Program-made: the position numbers and the translations under genes
Assembly (NCBI GenBank): GCA_014380705.1
Contig: JACMJI010000029.1
Location: 1-27,712 of the forward strand
DNA: 27,712 bases
Source: Gorillibacterium sp.
GTDB lineage: Bacteria > Bacillota > Bacilli > Paenibacillales > NBRC-103111
Direction of reading: 5' to 3'
Shown: positions 18,809-27,625 of the stretch, piece after piece
Numbering within the stretch: the first letter of the stretch is position 1
How the letters are laid out: each line of letters begins with the position of its first letter
Notes under the pieces: generated by a model
What the model was told of the DNA's origin: nothing
Database searches by the model: none
What the model saw: the letters and a program-made list of their open reading frames with translations, nothing else

Positions 18809-18831
18809 CCAATAACCATTAACCATTAACG
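18804..18831. repeat. Four tandem heptamers spanning both convergent stop codons
   Basis: AATAACC, AATAACC, ATTAACC and ATTAACG run head to tail at 18804-18831. The TAA of the yteA-like gene (18806-18808) and the complement of the TAA of the next gene (18826-18828) both fall inside the array. No terminator hairpin is seen between the two genes. Confidence 0.7.
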
Positions 18832-19152
18832 ATAAGATTTATGGGTATCCAACTCGGATTGAACCACTTCAACCACTTTGGCGATGTAGTCCCCAATAAT
18901 GGGAAGATTTAGTGCACCGAGCATTTGAAGCAGATAAATAATCGTTGAAGTAAAAAGCGTAACACCAATGGCAATCCCTACACCCCTGGCTAATCCACCG
19001 ATAAGGTTATTGAAGATCAATCGCCAAGGCCGATTCATCAATTGCATATAATCTGATATTTGCACCCGTTCCATATTCGCGGCGACCTTCTTGATCCGCT
19101 CATTCATGTCGTAGAGCAATTGGCGATCGGATTCCTTAGCGCGGTTATTCAT
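18826..19152 (-). CDS. Small membrane protein, DUF5665-like
   Basis: 108 aa from ATG 19152, which has GAGGAG 8 bases upstream; the GTG at 19161 overlaps that site. A charged, helical N-terminal half (1-50, with NERIKKVAANMERVQISDYMQLM) is followed by a Gly-rich membrane helix (about 52-77, GLARGVGIAIGVTLFTSTIIYLL) and a short amphipathic tail ending DYIAKVVEVVQSELD. This matches the DUF5665 proteins of Firmicutes, whose function is unknown. It is downstream of ileS on the same strand but separated by a hairpin region. Confidence 0.75.
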   Translation of the reverse strand: MNNRAKESDRQLLYDMNERIKKVAANMERVQISDYMQLMNRPWRLIFNNLIGGLARGVGIAIGVTLFTSTIIYLLQMLGALNLPIIGDYIAKVVEVVQSELDTHKSYR

Positions 19153-19220
19153 ACGGAACACTCCTCATAAAAGATGCCTTTTCTAGGGTGAATGGAGTGA
19201 CGATTCATTTCAAGTTATTG

Positions 19221-19272
19221 GGTTAACAATCGAGTTAACCAGCCTTTTTACCTTAGTTGGTAAGAAGGCTGG
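19221..19272. terminator. Overlapping hairpins between ileS and the DUF5665 gene
   Basis: CCAGCCTT-TTTACC (19239-19252) pairs with GGTAAG-AAGGCTGG (19259-19272), a long stem with one mismatch. On either strand the tail is only weakly T-rich. A second inverted repeat GGTTAAC/GTTAACC (19221-19227, 19234-19240) shares two bases with it. It probably ends ileS transcription, 17 bases after its stop. Confidence 0.6.
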
Positions 19273-19288
19273 ATTCTTTGACAAAACG

Positions 19289-22048
19289 TTAGAGATGATT
19301 AACAACATCAGAACAGCGTGAGCACAGGGTAGGGTGATCCGTAACCGTTCCTACTTCGGGAGTAACAATCCAGCAACGTTCACACTTTTCTCCAACAGCA
19401 GGCTCAACAAAAACAGATAAACGCTTATAGGTCTGGGCATTCTGTGGCACTTCAGTACCCGGTGAAAGCACCTCAACCTGAGATACAATGAACAATTGGT
19501 CCAAATCATCAAACTTTTTCAAAAGCTCAAACGTTGAGCCATCAGGATAAAGCTTGAGCGCCGCCCCTAAAGAGTTGCCAAATACTTTATTATTACGGGC
19601 TTCCTCTAAGGCTTTGTTTACCTCGTCGCGAACGTCGATAAATGCTTCCCATTCGGCTTCAAAGGCTTCATTGTACAGACTTGAGTCAGGCGAAGGAATA
19701 TCCGTTAACTGAACACTATCTTCTTCAACACCAGGAATGAACTTCCACACTTCATCCGTTGTGTGGGGAATGACTGGCGTGATTAATTTAGTTATTACCG
19801 TAAGCGCCTCATACAATACAGTTTGCGATGCTTTTCTACCTTCTGCATGAGGGGAGCTTGCATAGAGACGATCTTTGACAATATCCAAGTAGAAAGCACT
19901 CATCTCGACTGCACAGAAATGATGGACGGCTTGGTAGACGATATTAAATTCATAGCTGTCATATGCCTTCAGTGTCCGCTCGATCAAACGGTTCAGACGA
20001 ATCATCGCATAGCGATCGAGGCTATTCATCCGCTCAGTGGGTACTTTTTCTGTAGCGGGTTCGAAATCTGCCAGGTTGCTCAGGAAGAAGCGCAATGTAT
20101 TACGAATCTTTCGATAAACCTCGGTGATTTGTGTCAGAATGGCATCAGAGACCCGTTGATCTGCCTGATAATCCGCAGACGCCACCCACAGACGAAGAAT
20201 ATCTGCTCCAAGACGATTACTAACTTGATTCGGGTCAATGGTATTTCCTAATGACTTTGACATTTTGCGGCCTTCGCCATCCAATGTGAAGCCATGGCTC
20301 AAAATTGCTTTGTAGGGAGATTGTCCATCTACAGCCGTACCCGTACTTAGTGAGGAGTTGTACCAACCGCGATATTGGTCTGAGCCCTCTAAATAGAGGT
20401 CTGCTGGCCACTGAAGCTCAGGACGTTGCTTGAGCACAGCAGCATGGCTAGAACCGGAATCAAACCAGACATCCATAATATCCGTTTCCTTCGTGAACTC
20501 TGTATGCCCACAAGTCTCACACGAAGCACCTTCGTTGATAAGTTCTGATGCTTCCTTAAGGAACCAGGCATTTGAGCCTTCCGCTGTAAAAATATTGGCA
20601 ACCCGGTCAATGCTTTGTTCATTTACATAAGGCTTGCCACAAGATACACAATAGAAAATTGGAATCGGCACACCCCAAGCTCTCTGACGGGAAATACACC
20701 AATCGCCACGCTCGGCAATCATATTATGCAGACGAATTTCTCCCCAGCTTGGTGTCCACTTCACTTTTTTGATTTCGCTAAGCATTGCTTCACGAAACTT
20801 ATCTACAGAGGCAAACCACTGCTCCGTTGCCCGGTAGATTACTGGTTTTTTGGTCCGCCAATCATGCGCATATTGGTGAACGACAGAACCTTGCTTGAGA
20901 AGATGACCAGAAGTAGCAAGCATCTCCATGATTGGCTCATTCGCTTTTTCATAATATTGCCCTTCAAAACCAGGAGCATCCGCAGTAAATTTACCTTGGT
21001 TATCAAGAGGAGCAAGTACCCCAATCTTATAGCGACCACCGACGATAAAGTCATCCTCACCATGCCCTGGAGCCGTATGAACACAGCCCGTTCCCGCTTC
21101 AAGCGTCACATGCTCGCCGAGTATGACGAGCGAATCACGGTCATAGAAGGGATGTTGACACACAACATATTCTAGTTCTGACCCTTTAAGCTTTGCAACA
21201 ATCTCGTAGCTGCTCCAGCCTATTTCTCCTGCTGCAGCTTCTAGAAGACCTTCTGCAACAACATAGTTCTTGCCATTAACTGCTACTACAACATAGTCGT
21301 AATCGGGATGCAGAGAGATGCCAAGGTTTGCCGGTAATGTCCAAGGTGTCGTAGTCCAAATGACCATTGCTGTGTTGTCAGGCAGCTTGTCTTTACTGTC
21401 CTTAACGTCAAAGGCTACGTAGATGGATGGGGATGTCTTTTCTTTATATTCAATCTCTGCTTCTGCCAAGGCGCTTTCCGATGATGGAGACCAATAAACG
21501 GGTTTTAATCCTTTGTAGATAAAGCCTTTATTGACCATTTCACCAAAGACACGAATTTGAGCCGCTTCATATTCTGGTTGGAGTGTGATGTAGGGATGGT
21601 CCCAATCGCCGCGAATACCTAAACGACGGAATTGTGTCCGTTGCTTATCTACCCAAGAGAGGGCGTACTCTTTGCAGTATTCCCTAAATTCCGGAATTGT
21701 CATTGTCTTCCGGTCCTTCTTGCCACTGTTCGTGATTGCTTGCTCAATTGGAAGACCGTGAGTGTCCCATCCTGGAACGTAAGGAGCGTTAAAGCCGCTC
21801 ATAGATTTATAACGCACGATAAAATCCTTGAGAATTTTATTCAGCGCATGACCAATATGGATATCCCCATTCGCATAGGGAGGTCCATCGTGAAGAATGA
21901 ATTTGGGTCGATCTTTCGTACGCTCTTGGACTTTCGCATAGATATCCATTTCGTCCCATACAGCTTGGACCTTTGGTTCTGCTTGCGGCAGGTTTCCACG
22001 CATCGGGAAAGCCGTCTGTGGTAAATTAAGTGTTTTGCTGTAATCCAT
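19289..22048 (-). CDS. ileS: Isoleucyl-tRNA synthetase
   Basis: 919 aa (921 in B. subtilis). A class I synthetase that charges tRNA-Ile, including the CAU lysidine tRNA found at 1553. HIGH is at 64-67 ([20 protein letters not shown] region) and KMSKS lies in [10 protein letters not shown] at about 595. The CP1 editing domain lies between, with [12 protein letters not shown]. The C-terminal zinc site has Cys889, Cys892, Cys909 and Cys912 (CERC ... CSRC). This is the bacterial IleS1 architecture rather than the mupirocin-resistant type. Start ATG 22048 has AAGGAG 8 bases upstream. Regulated by the T-box leader before it. Confidence 0.98.
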   Translation of the reverse strand: MDYSKTLNLPQTAFPMRGNLPQAEPKVQAVWDEMDIYAKVQERTKDRPKFILHDGPPYANGDIHIGHALNKILKDFIVRYKSMSGFNAPYVPGWDTHGLPIEQAITNSGKKDRKTMTIPEFREYCKEYALSWVDKQRTQFRRLGIRGDWDHPYITLQPEYEAAQIRVFGEMVNKGFIYKGLKPVYWSPSSESALAEAEIEYKEKTSPSIYVAFDVKDSKDKLPDNTAMVIWTTTPWTLPANLGISLHPDYDYVVVAVNGKNYVVAEGLLEAAAGEIGWSSYEIVAKLKGSELEYVVCQHPFYDRDSLVILGEHVTLEAGTGCVHTAPGHGEDDFIVGGRYKIGVLAPLDNQGKFTADAPGFEGQYYEKANEPIMEMLATSGHLLKQGSVVHQYAHDWRTKKPVIYRATEQWFASVDKFREAMLSEIKKVKWTPSWGEIRLHNMIAERGDWCISRQRAWGVPIPIFYCVSCGKPYVNEQSIDRVANIFTAEGSNAWFLKEASELINEGASCETCGHTEFTKETDIMDVWFDSGSSHAAVLKQRPELQWPADLYLEGSDQYRGWYNSSLSTGTAVDGQSPYKAILSHGFTLDGEGRKMSKSLGNTIDPNQVSNRLGADILRLWVASADYQADQRVSDAILTQITEVYRKIRNTLRFFLSNLADFEPATEKVPTERMNSLDRYAMIRLNRLIERTLKAYDSYEFNIVYQAVHHFCAVEMSAFYLDIVKDRLYASSPHAEGRKASQTVLYEALTVITKLITPVIPHTTDEVWKFIPGVEEDSVQLTDIPSPDSSLYNEAFEAEWEAFIDVRDEVNKALEEARNNKVFGNSLGAALKLYPDGSTFELLKKFDDLDQLFIVSQVEVLSPGTEVPQNAQTYKRLSVFVEPAVGEKCERCWIVTPEVGTVTDHPTLCSRCSDVVNHL

Positions 22049-22102
22049 CGATCTCGCTCCTTTTTTCTATTCAATAATTTAATCAATGGGATGAAATGAC
22101 AA

Positions 22103-22376
22103 TAAAAAGCTCTCGTCCACAAAGGGACGAGAGGCTTATCTCGTGGTACCACCCTGATGAAACAATCCTTGCAAGCCGATTAGGCCAAAAGAGGATTGTC
22201 ACGCTTGGAGATTATTAACGGAATCACCCGATGCTCTTTACTAATCATTCAAGAGCATGCTCCCGGTTGATATTCAGGCGTCTGCATGGTGTTAGGCTTG
22301 CACCGTACCCTAACTCGCTGTTCCAGCGTATGCACCTTACTCGTACCGATCATCACTTTATCCATTGTCTATGTTC
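22103..22376 (-). promoter_or_regulatory. T-box riboswitch of ileS, ATC specifier
   Basis: The minus strand carries the T-box core AGGGTGGTACCACG (22155-22142), directly followed by a strong terminator (arms about 22125-22133 and 22110-22118, then CTTTTTATT). Upstream, a long stem I region includes GGTACGAGTAA. On the 3' side of the specifier loop it has GAAT-ATC-AACC, where ATC (22271-22269) is an isoleucine codon. By the known mechanism, uncharged tRNA-Ile pairs with ATC and with the UGGU bulge and prevents termination, so ileS is induced by isoleucine starvation. Confidence 0.95.
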
Positions 22377-22382
22377 ATTTGG

Positions 22383-22411
22383 AGTATACCGAAAAAAAGA
22401 GCCCGGGTCAA
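22383..22411 (-). promoter_or_regulatory. Sigma-A promoter of ileS
   Basis: On the minus strand TTGACC (22411-22406), a 17-base spacer and TATACT (22388-22383), placed just upstream of the T-box leader. Confidence 0.85.
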
Positions 22412-22470
22412 TCCAGCAAGTTCATCGCCAAATTTCCAGGCCTTCTCAATAATCATAGGATTGCGAAAAA

Positions 22471-22959
22471 TTAAGAACGCTGGTCATCCTTGTTGTTTAA
22501 TTCGAGTGAATCCCAATTGCCGCCAGCAATAATCTCTAATTGTGCTTCAAGAAGTGTCCGGAAGCGGGTGCGGTAAACAGAAGCTTGCTTCTTCAGTTCT
22601 TCAATCTCAAGAGAGATTCTACCCGATTTAACCAAGGATTCATTAATGATGCGATCTGCATTCTTCTCAGCCTCGCGAATCGTTAATTGCGCTTCCTTCT
22701 TAGCATTTCCTTTGACTTCATCCGCTGCCTCTTGAGCAATAATAATAGTCTTGCCTAGACTCTCTTCAATATTCTGAAAATGCTCCAGGCGTTCTTGAAT
22801 ATTTGCAACCTGTGAGTGTAGTTCTTTATTCTCGCGGATAATCGCTTCGTAATCTTTTATGACTAAATCCAGGAACTCATTAACCTCATCCTGATCATAG
22901 CCACGTCCGATACGCGTCTTAAATTCTTTGTTATGTATGTCGAGTGGCGATAGATACAT
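22471..22959 (-). CDS. divIVA: Cell-division/septum-site protein DivIVA
   Basis: 162 aa from ATG 22959, with GGAGG 6 bases upstream. The N-terminal lipid-binding domain (LSPLDIHNKEF, RGYDQDEVNEFLD, residues 4-32) is followed by coiled coil from about 34 to 140, containing the family signatures AQEAADEV, EAEKNADRIINESL and RTRFRTLLEAQL. DivIVA marks curved membrane at poles and septa and recruits Min, chromosome-anchoring or wall-synthesis partners. It closes the ylm cluster. The 117-base gap to ylmH is larger than elsewhere in the cluster and may hold a separate promoter, though I see only weak boxes. Confidence 0.97.
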   Translation of the reverse strand: MYLSPLDIHNKEFKTRIGRGYDQDEVNEFLDLVIKDYEAIIRENKELHSQVANIQERLEHFQNIEESLGKTIIIAQEAADEVKGNAKKEAQLTIREAEKNADRIINESLVKSGRISLEIEELKKQASVYRTRFRTLLEAQLEIIAGGNWDSLELNNKDDQRS

Positions 22960-23076
22960 GGTGCACCTCCATTAGTAAAAACAGTCCAATTATCCAAGCC
23001 GTATAATAAGATCTTTAAAACTATTCGACGATCATCGGGAATATCCTGCATAAACTGACGTGTAATTTTACAGGAA

Positions 23077-23862
23077 TTACTTATACTTTCCAACTCTGAC
23101 ACGAGTTCTTCCCTTTTTGCTTACACCCTCAACCTCAAGCACACGGAAACGTCCAAACCCTTGTAAGGAGACAACATCCCCTTCTTTAAGCGATTTACTC
23201 GGGTCGCTCTCCGTTTTAAAGTTCACCCGACATCGCCCCGCTTGGATCGGCACAAGTGCTTTAGCGCGACTCAACCGGCATACATCACTGATGATACCAT
23301 CCAGCCTCATCGAGGCGACAGATAAACTCATTTCATCATACTCCGTTTTGGAAGTCAGAAGCTTGTCCACAGGCAGGATTTCTGTCATGACTTGAACACG
23401 ATGGACCTGGCGTAGATGGATATCAAAATAATTAGCGATTTCCGCAGCAATGAGGCAGTGACATCCATTCTCCAGAACATGGATGTCACCAACCTTATCT
23501 CGTTTGATTCCGAGCCCTAGTATTGCTCCCATGTAGTCCCCGTGGTCCAACTCCTTGATGCGATCATCCGAGGAGGTAATGGCTAGGACAACGATACCTG
23601 GATCCTCCATTTGGGGATCCAGATAATCAGGGACAATGACAACACGTTGTCGCTCGGCTTCGGCATACCCACCGGTATAATATAAAGCGGTTTTATCAAG
23701 ATATCGGTTGGCAATGGATTGAACGATTTGAACTTGTCTTGGATCAAGAAAGTCTGTCACTTTCGTGACATGACACTCGCCTGCCCGCTCCAGCCATTCT
23801 GCTGCCCGATCGGCAAACCCACGCTCATCTGAATGATAATGAAGCAACCAATCATTAGCCAT
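23077..23862 (-). CDS. ylmH: S4-domain RNA-binding protein YlmH
   Basis: 261 aa. The N-terminal two thirds is the YlmH-specific region (FLDPRQ, GYAEAERQRVVIVPDYL, GIKRDKVGDI). The C-terminal S4 domain starts at about 180 (SMRLDGIISDVCRLSRAKA, INGxxx-type loop around AGRCRVNFK, and LQGFGRFRVLEVEG at the end). Family members bind the large ribosomal subunit and have been linked to ribosome-associated quality control. ATG 23862 begins 2 bases after the ylmG stop, with only a weak AAGG site adjoining it, so translational coupling to ylmG is likely. Confidence 0.93.
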   Translation of the reverse strand: MANDWLLHYHSDERGFADRAAEWLERAGECHVTKVTDFLDPRQVQIVQSIANRYLDKTALYYTGGYAEAERQRVVIVPDYLDPQMEDPGIVVLAITSSDDRIKELDHGDYMGAILGLGIKRDKVGDIHVLENGCHCLIAAEIANYFDIHLRQVHRVQVMTEILPVDKLLTSKTEYDEMSLSVASMRLDGIISDVCRLSRAKALVPIQAGRCRVNFKTESDPSKSLKEGDVVSLQGFGRFRVLEVEGVSKKGRTRVRVGKYK

Positions 23863-23864
23863 CC

Positions 23865-24152
23865 TTAGCTAGCCAACTTGAAAATGTAATAGAAGATACT
23901 GTCAATTCCATAGTAGACATAGCGAAAAGCGATCAAGGCAATCAGTGAAGAAATGTCGATAAACCCGATTGGGGGAATAACCTTGCGAAATGGAGATAAA
24001 TAAGGCTCCACGATTTTACCAATAAAGGCACCAACCGAGCTATCCCTGACATTTGGAAGCCATGACATCAAGAAGTATCCGATGATGAGAAAGTAATAAA
24101 TTCGGTACGAGTAAAAAAGCACGGGTTGTATATAGTTAAGGTAGATGGTCAA
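23865..24152 (-). CDS. ylmG: YggT-family membrane protein YlmG
   Basis: 95 aa from a TTG at 24152, with GAGGTG 7 bases upstream. Two hydrophobic segments (about 10-30 and 65-90) flank the conserved loop SWLPNVRDSSVGAFIGKIVEPYLSPFRKVIPPIGFIDIS, typical of YggT proteins. It is probably a membrane factor in division or envelope assembly; the molecular role is unknown. It lies 14 bases after sepF and 2 before ylmH. Confidence 0.93.
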   Translation of the reverse strand: MTIYLNYIQPVLFYSYRIYYFLIIGYFLMSWLPNVRDSSVGAFIGKIVEPYLSPFRKVIPPIGFIDISSLIALIAFRYVYYGIDSIFYYIFKLAS

Positions 24153-24166
24153 TTAAATTCACCTCG

Positions 24167-24598
24167 TCAATTGTATTGAAGGTCATCTTCAACTAGTTCT
24201 TTTATTGTTCCCTGAATTTCTACAGATTCAGGCGTGCAAAGAAAAATACTTGGTCCAATCTTAGATATGGATCCACTCAAAGCATAGACCGTCCCGCTTA
24301 AAAAATCTACAATGCGCATCGCTTGGTCTGGTCTTGAACGGTGCAGGTTTACGATGACAGGGCGGCGATTACGTAGGTTATCCGCGATCTCCTGGGCATC
24401 ATCATAGGTACGCGGCTCACTCAGAACAACACGAATGTGCTTCTGCGAATGGATACTTACAACGTTCCCTTTGATTTTACGTTGCTCGAAAGGATTCGTT
24501 TCAGTTTCTTCCATATCATCTGAACTCATCTCCCGATCCATGCCGTCCTCTTCTTCCTTGAGTCCAAGATAGTTTAACACACGATTAAAGACTCCCAT
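24167..24598 (-). CDS. sepF: Cell-division protein SepF
   Basis: 143 aa. The N-terminal amphipathic helix ([13 protein letters not shown]) is the membrane anchor. An acidic linker rich in Glu and Asp (about 14-40) follows, then the SepF core (about 50-135) with [31 protein letters not shown] and [21 protein letters not shown]. SepF bundles and tethers FtsZ filaments at the septum. AAGGAGG lies before ATG 24598. Central gene of the ylm operon. Confidence 0.97.
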   Translation of the reverse strand: MGVFNRVLNYLGLKEEEDGMDREMSSDDMEETETNPFEQRKIKGNVVSIHSQKHIRVVLSEPRTYDDAQEIADNLRNRRPVIVNLHRSRPDQAMRIVDFLSGTVYALSGSISKIGPSIFLCTPESVEIQGTIKELVEDDLQYN

Positions 24599-24610
24599 AA
24601 CGGTTCCTCC

Positions 24611-25297
24611 TTATATTTCGTTCGAAAACAAGATCGAGCCTAGTCGTACACAAGTCGCACCTTCTTCAATAGCGATTTCATAATCGCCTGACATGCCCAT
24701 GGAAAGTCCGTCAATACGATAAGAAAAGATAGCCAACCCGTTCAGTTCATCACGCAGCATTCGAAGCCTACGGAAGACTGACCTGGATTCTTCGGGTACT
24801 ACCGTATAAGGTGCCAAAGTCATAAGTCCAGCGATACAAATGCCTGGCAGACCGCTTATCTGTTCGGCAAATGTGACAAGCTCCTCTGGCTTTATTCCAT
24901 ACTTGGATTCTTCTCCAGATACATTAACCTGAATGAACACCTGAACCAGAGCACCCAAAGAAACGGCTTTACGGCTAATCTCTTCAGCTAGTGCCAGCTT
25001 GTCTAAAGAATGAATATAAGAAAACCGACCAATAACATCTTTCACCTTGTTGCTCTGAAGGTGACCGATAAAATGCCATTCCGCTTGGGGTCCTAGAGTC
25101 TCCCATTTCTCCTTAGCGTTCTGCCAGCGGTTCTCACCGATATGGGTCAAACCAGCTTTAATCACAGCTTCGGCTTCCTGCACAGACACATATTTGGTCA
25201 CTGCAATGATGGTGACATCTTGCCGTGCCCGTCCACATCGGGTGCAAGCTGCTTTGACTCGCTCTTCGATCTGGGATACTCTTTCATTCACATTCAA
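24611..25297 (-). CDS. ylmE: PLP homeostasis protein (YggS/YlmE family)
   Basis: 228 aa from a TTG at 25297, with GGAGG 8 bases upstream. It is an alanine-racemase-like barrel without the second domain. The PLP lysine is Lys35 in IAVTKYVSV, followed by IGENRWQNAKEKW, WHFIGHLQSNK, VNVSGEESKYG and LSMGMSGDYEIAIEEGATCVRLGS. The family balances PLP and amino-acid pools and shows no racemase activity. It precedes sepF by 12 bases. Confidence 0.95.
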   Translation of the reverse strand: MNVNERVSQIEERVKAACTRCGRARQDVTIIAVTKYVSVQEAEAVIKAGLTHIGENRWQNAKEKWETLGPQAEWHFIGHLQSNKVKDVIGRFSYIHSLDKLALAEEISRKAVSLGALVQVFIQVNVSGEESKYGIKPEELVTFAEQISGLPGICIAGLMTLAPYTVVPEESRSVFRRLRMLRDELNGLAIFSYRIDGLSMGMSGDYEIAIEEGATCVRLGSILFSNEI

Positions 25298-25315
25298 TGT
25301 GCAAACCTCCGTTTA

Positions 25316-26188
25316 TCACACGCTGGACCCTAAAGCGATCCAGGCGGCCATGCGGCCAGTTATGCCATTCTCTTTCCGGTGGGAAAAGAACAAATCCGTC
25401 CCGCATCCGGTACATCTCTCCGTTATTTCGATAGAAGATGGCATAATTCCTGCTTTTATCATAATTTGTCGATTAATTTGATGCAAGTTAAGTTGAAATT
25501 TTTTTGCAGCATTCATTTTGTAATAGATATCTCGGCGGTCTTTGGTACTTGTTGCCTCCTCGACGGAGAGTACTTCATCCAGCGTTTTATCAATAGTGTT
25601 GATCAGCTTCTCATCGACTTCATAGCAGCATTGGCCGATGGCGGGACCGATTGCTGCGACCAAATTCTCAGGAATGACTTGGTACTCACTGACCATCGCC
25701 TCCACTGTGCTCCGAGCAATCTGCGCTGCGGTTCCCTTCCAGCCTGCATGGGCAAGTGCCATGGACCCCGTGACGGGATCATAGAAAAAAAGGGGTACAC
25801 AATCAGCAAACAAAGCAGCCAGACATATATCTTGTTCATTTGTAATAAAGGCATCGGCCTCTTGGATTGCTGTTAGGCGCTCTAGCGTGCCTTTGCCCCG
25901 ATCTGCTGCTGTAATGACAGCGATTCTACTCCCGTGGACCTGTTCACCGTAGACCCAGCCTGCTAGGGGCTGCTTAACGGCATCGGCCACACGTCTTCGG
26001 TTTTCGATTACATCTTGCGGGCAATCTGCAACATGTAGACCCATATTAAGGGATCGATACTCACCTTGGCTAATTCCACCATGTCGAGAAGTAAAACCGG
26101 CTGTAAGCTCAGGGTAACGCTCCATCCACGACTGCAAATAAAACAAGCCGGGTTTACCCGGCTCCGTTACGTATCCAAACGGCTCCAT
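25316..26188 (-). CDS. ylmD: Laccase-domain protein YlmD / PgeF (multicopper polyphenol oxidase family)
   Basis: 290 aa from ATG 26188 (GAGGGG upstream). The metal site residues are seen in TSRHGGISQGEYRSLNMGLHVAD (His near 40), LAALFADCVPLFFYD, and ALAHAGWKGTAAQI, and the C-terminal CTGCGTDLFFSHRKENGITGR is typical. Members act as purine nucleoside phosphorylase/adenosine deaminase in vitro, and the E. coli homolog is a peptidoglycan-editing factor. It lies between the PRC-barrel gene and ylmE as in B. subtilis. Confidence 0.95.
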   Translation of the reverse strand: MEPFGYVTEPGKPGLFYLQSWMERYPELTAGFTSRHGGISQGEYRSLNMGLHVADCPQDVIENRRRVADAVKQPLAGWVYGEQVHGSRIAVITAADRGKGTLERLTAIQEADAFITNEQDICLAALFADCVPLFFYDPVTGSMALAHAGWKGTAAQIARSTVEAMVSEYQVIPENLVAAIGPAIGQCCYEVDEKLINTIDKTLDEVLSVEEATSTKDRRDIYYKMNAAKKFQLNLHQINRQIMIKAGIMPSSIEITERCTGCGTDLFFSHRKENGITGRMAAWIALGSSV

Positions 26189-26290
26189 TATTTACCCCTC
26201 ACAGTAGTCATTACTAGCTATAACCAATCATTCTCATAAAGTTTACCACATCACTAATCGTTTTGCAGGTGCACCTGATTGTCAGAGAAT

Positions 26291-26629
26291 TTATTCTCTG
26301 TCAAGGACAATGTGGTGCTGCTGTTCATTCCGATTATTTTCTCGACGAGGGCGGACATATTCATTGCCTCCATCCTCATCAGCAGGACGGTACAACCGAT
26401 CATCCAAGCGAACAAGCACAACATCCATGCCAATCTTGACAATGTTGCGCCAAGGAATAATCACATCTGTTCCGCCGCTAAAAAAGCTGAACAAACGAGA
26501 ATGGTTTGGCACAACGATAGCTTCAATTCTCCCCTGTCGTAAATCCAGTTCCAGATCACTGATTTGCCCAAGTTTCTTTCCATCGACAATATTGATCACA
26601 TCTTTGGACTGAAAGTCAGATATCTTCAT
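26291..26629 (-). CDS. PRC-barrel protein, YlmC/YmxH family, with extended tail
   Basis: 112 aa from ATG 26629 (GAGGTG upstream); the GTG at 26641 overlaps that site. The first 80 residues form the PRC-barrel (MKISDFQSKDVINIVDGKKLGQ, then DLELDLRQGRIEAIVVP, IPWRNIVKIGMDVVLV). This matches sporulation-linked YlmC/YmxH proteins, which are about 81-85 aa. The extra 30 residues are hydrophilic, Asn/Arg/Glu/His-rich and probably disordered. Function is unknown. It follows sigG, after its terminator, and heads the ylm cluster in place of ylmA-ylmB. Confidence 0.88.
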   Translation of the reverse strand: MKISDFQSKDVINIVDGKKLGQISDLELDLRQGRIEAIVVPNHSRLFSFFSGGTDVIIPWRNIVKIGMDVVLVRLDDRLYRPADEDGGNEYVRPRRENNRNEQQHHIVLDRE

Positions 26630-26714
26630 GACGCACCTCACCGCTCACTGCATATTTTCTCCCTGCATCTATTCTATGTAAAGAATAGGCAGAATGAACT
26701 CTTTGCCTGTCGTC

Positions 26715-26744
26715 AAAAAAGCCGACTCATAAAGGAGTCGGCTT
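26715..26744 (-). terminator. Terminator of sigG
   Basis: AAGCCGACTC (26719-26728) and GAGTCGGCTT (26735-26744) form a perfect 10-bp stem with a 6-base loop; six T's follow on the minus strand. It lies 35 bases after the sigG stop. Confidence 0.92.
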
Positions 26745-26778
26745 TACGAACATATTCCACAGCAAACTAAACTTAATT

Positions 26779-27561
26779 TTAGCTCTTTACATGCTTTTGC
26801 ATTTGAGAGATCGCGGACTTTTCAAGACGAGAAACCTGTGCTTGGGATATGCCGATCTCTTCTGCTACTTCCATTTGAGTTTTGCCGTCATAAAAACGCA
26901 TGGACAAGATCATTTTTTCTCTATCGTTGAGCTTATGCATTCCTTCCCTAAGTGCAATTCCCTCAATCCAAGTTACATCACGATTTCTTTCATCACTGAT
27001 CTGGTCCATTACAAAAATCGGATCGCCGCCATCATGATAGATCGGTTCAAACAAGGAAACGGGGTCCTGAATTGCATCTAAGGCAAATACAACATCCTCT
27101 TTTGGAATATTAAGCGCTTCGGATATCTCGTATACACTGGGTTCACGAGAATTTTTATTAGTCAGGCTATCCCGAATCTGTAATGCTTTGTAGGCGATAT
27201 CCCGTAGAGATCGGGACACTCTTATCGGGTTATTATCGCGTAAATAGCGGCGGATTTCCCCAATAATCATAGGAACAGCATACGTGGAAAACTTTACATT
27301 TTGCCCGAGATCGAAATTATCAATGGCTTTCATCAATCCGATGCATCCGACCTGAAACAGGTCGTCCACAAATTCACCGCGATTGTTAAAACGTTGAATT
27401 ACGCTCAAGACAAGCCGAAGATTACCGTTGACGAGCTTTTCTCTCGCTAACCGGTCATTGTGGGACTGTAGCTGGAGAAACAGCTCTCGCATCTCCACGT
27501 TGGTCAAAACCGGCAGTTTGGATGTGTCAACACCACATATTTCAACTTTGTTGCGGGTCAT
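26779..27561 (-). CDS. sigG: Late forespore sigma factor SigG
   Basis: 260 aa, identical in length to B. subtilis sigma-G and nearly the same in the N-terminus (RNKVEICGVDTSKLPVL), which is the Gin/anti-sigma contact region. Region 2 contains NLRLVLSVIQRFNNRG, VDDLFQVGCIGLMKAI and FSTYAVPMIIGEIRRYLRD. Region 4 has the helix-turn-helix TQMEVAEEIGISQAQVSRLEK. It directs forespore genes after engulfment. GGGAGG lies 10 bases before ATG 27561. In relatives sigE lies just upstream; that would be outside the window. Confidence 0.98.
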   Translation of the reverse strand: MTRNKVEICGVDTSKLPVLTNVEMRELFLQLQSHNDRLAREKLVNGNLRLVLSVIQRFNNRGEFVDDLFQVGCIGLMKAIDNFDLGQNVKFSTYAVPMIIGEIRRYLRDNNPIRVSRSLRDIAYKALQIRDSLTNKNSREPSVYEISEALNIPKEDVVFALDAIQDPVSLFEPIYHDGGDPIFVMDQISDERNRDVTWIEGIALREGMHKLNDREKMILSMRFYDGKTQMEVAEEIGISQAQVSRLEKSAISQMQKHVKS

Positions 27562-27597
27562 AGGTTAAATACCTCCCAAGGAGAAACATTACTGTTC

Positions 27598-27625
27598 AGT
27601 ATCTCCCCGGTCGGGTATTTTATGC
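27598..27625 (-). promoter_or_regulatory. Probable sigma-F/sigma-G promoter of sigG
   Basis: On the minus strand GCATA (27625-27621) is followed after 14 bases by GGAGATACT (27606-27598). This fits the sigma-F -10 pattern GGnnAnAnT; the overlapping GATACTG would suit sigma-G at a wider spacing. sigG of B. subtilis is switched on by sigma-F and then by its own product. It lies about 40 bases before the start codon. Confidence 0.6.

Noticed and set aside
20615..21175. 186-codon ORF antisense to ileS
   Set aside because: It is a shadow of the well-supported ileS frame, has no ribosome binding site and no recognisable motif.
25379..25876. 165-codon ORF antisense to ylmD
   Set aside because: The ylmD frame is clearly the real gene here; the antisense frame is Cys/Leu-rich noise.
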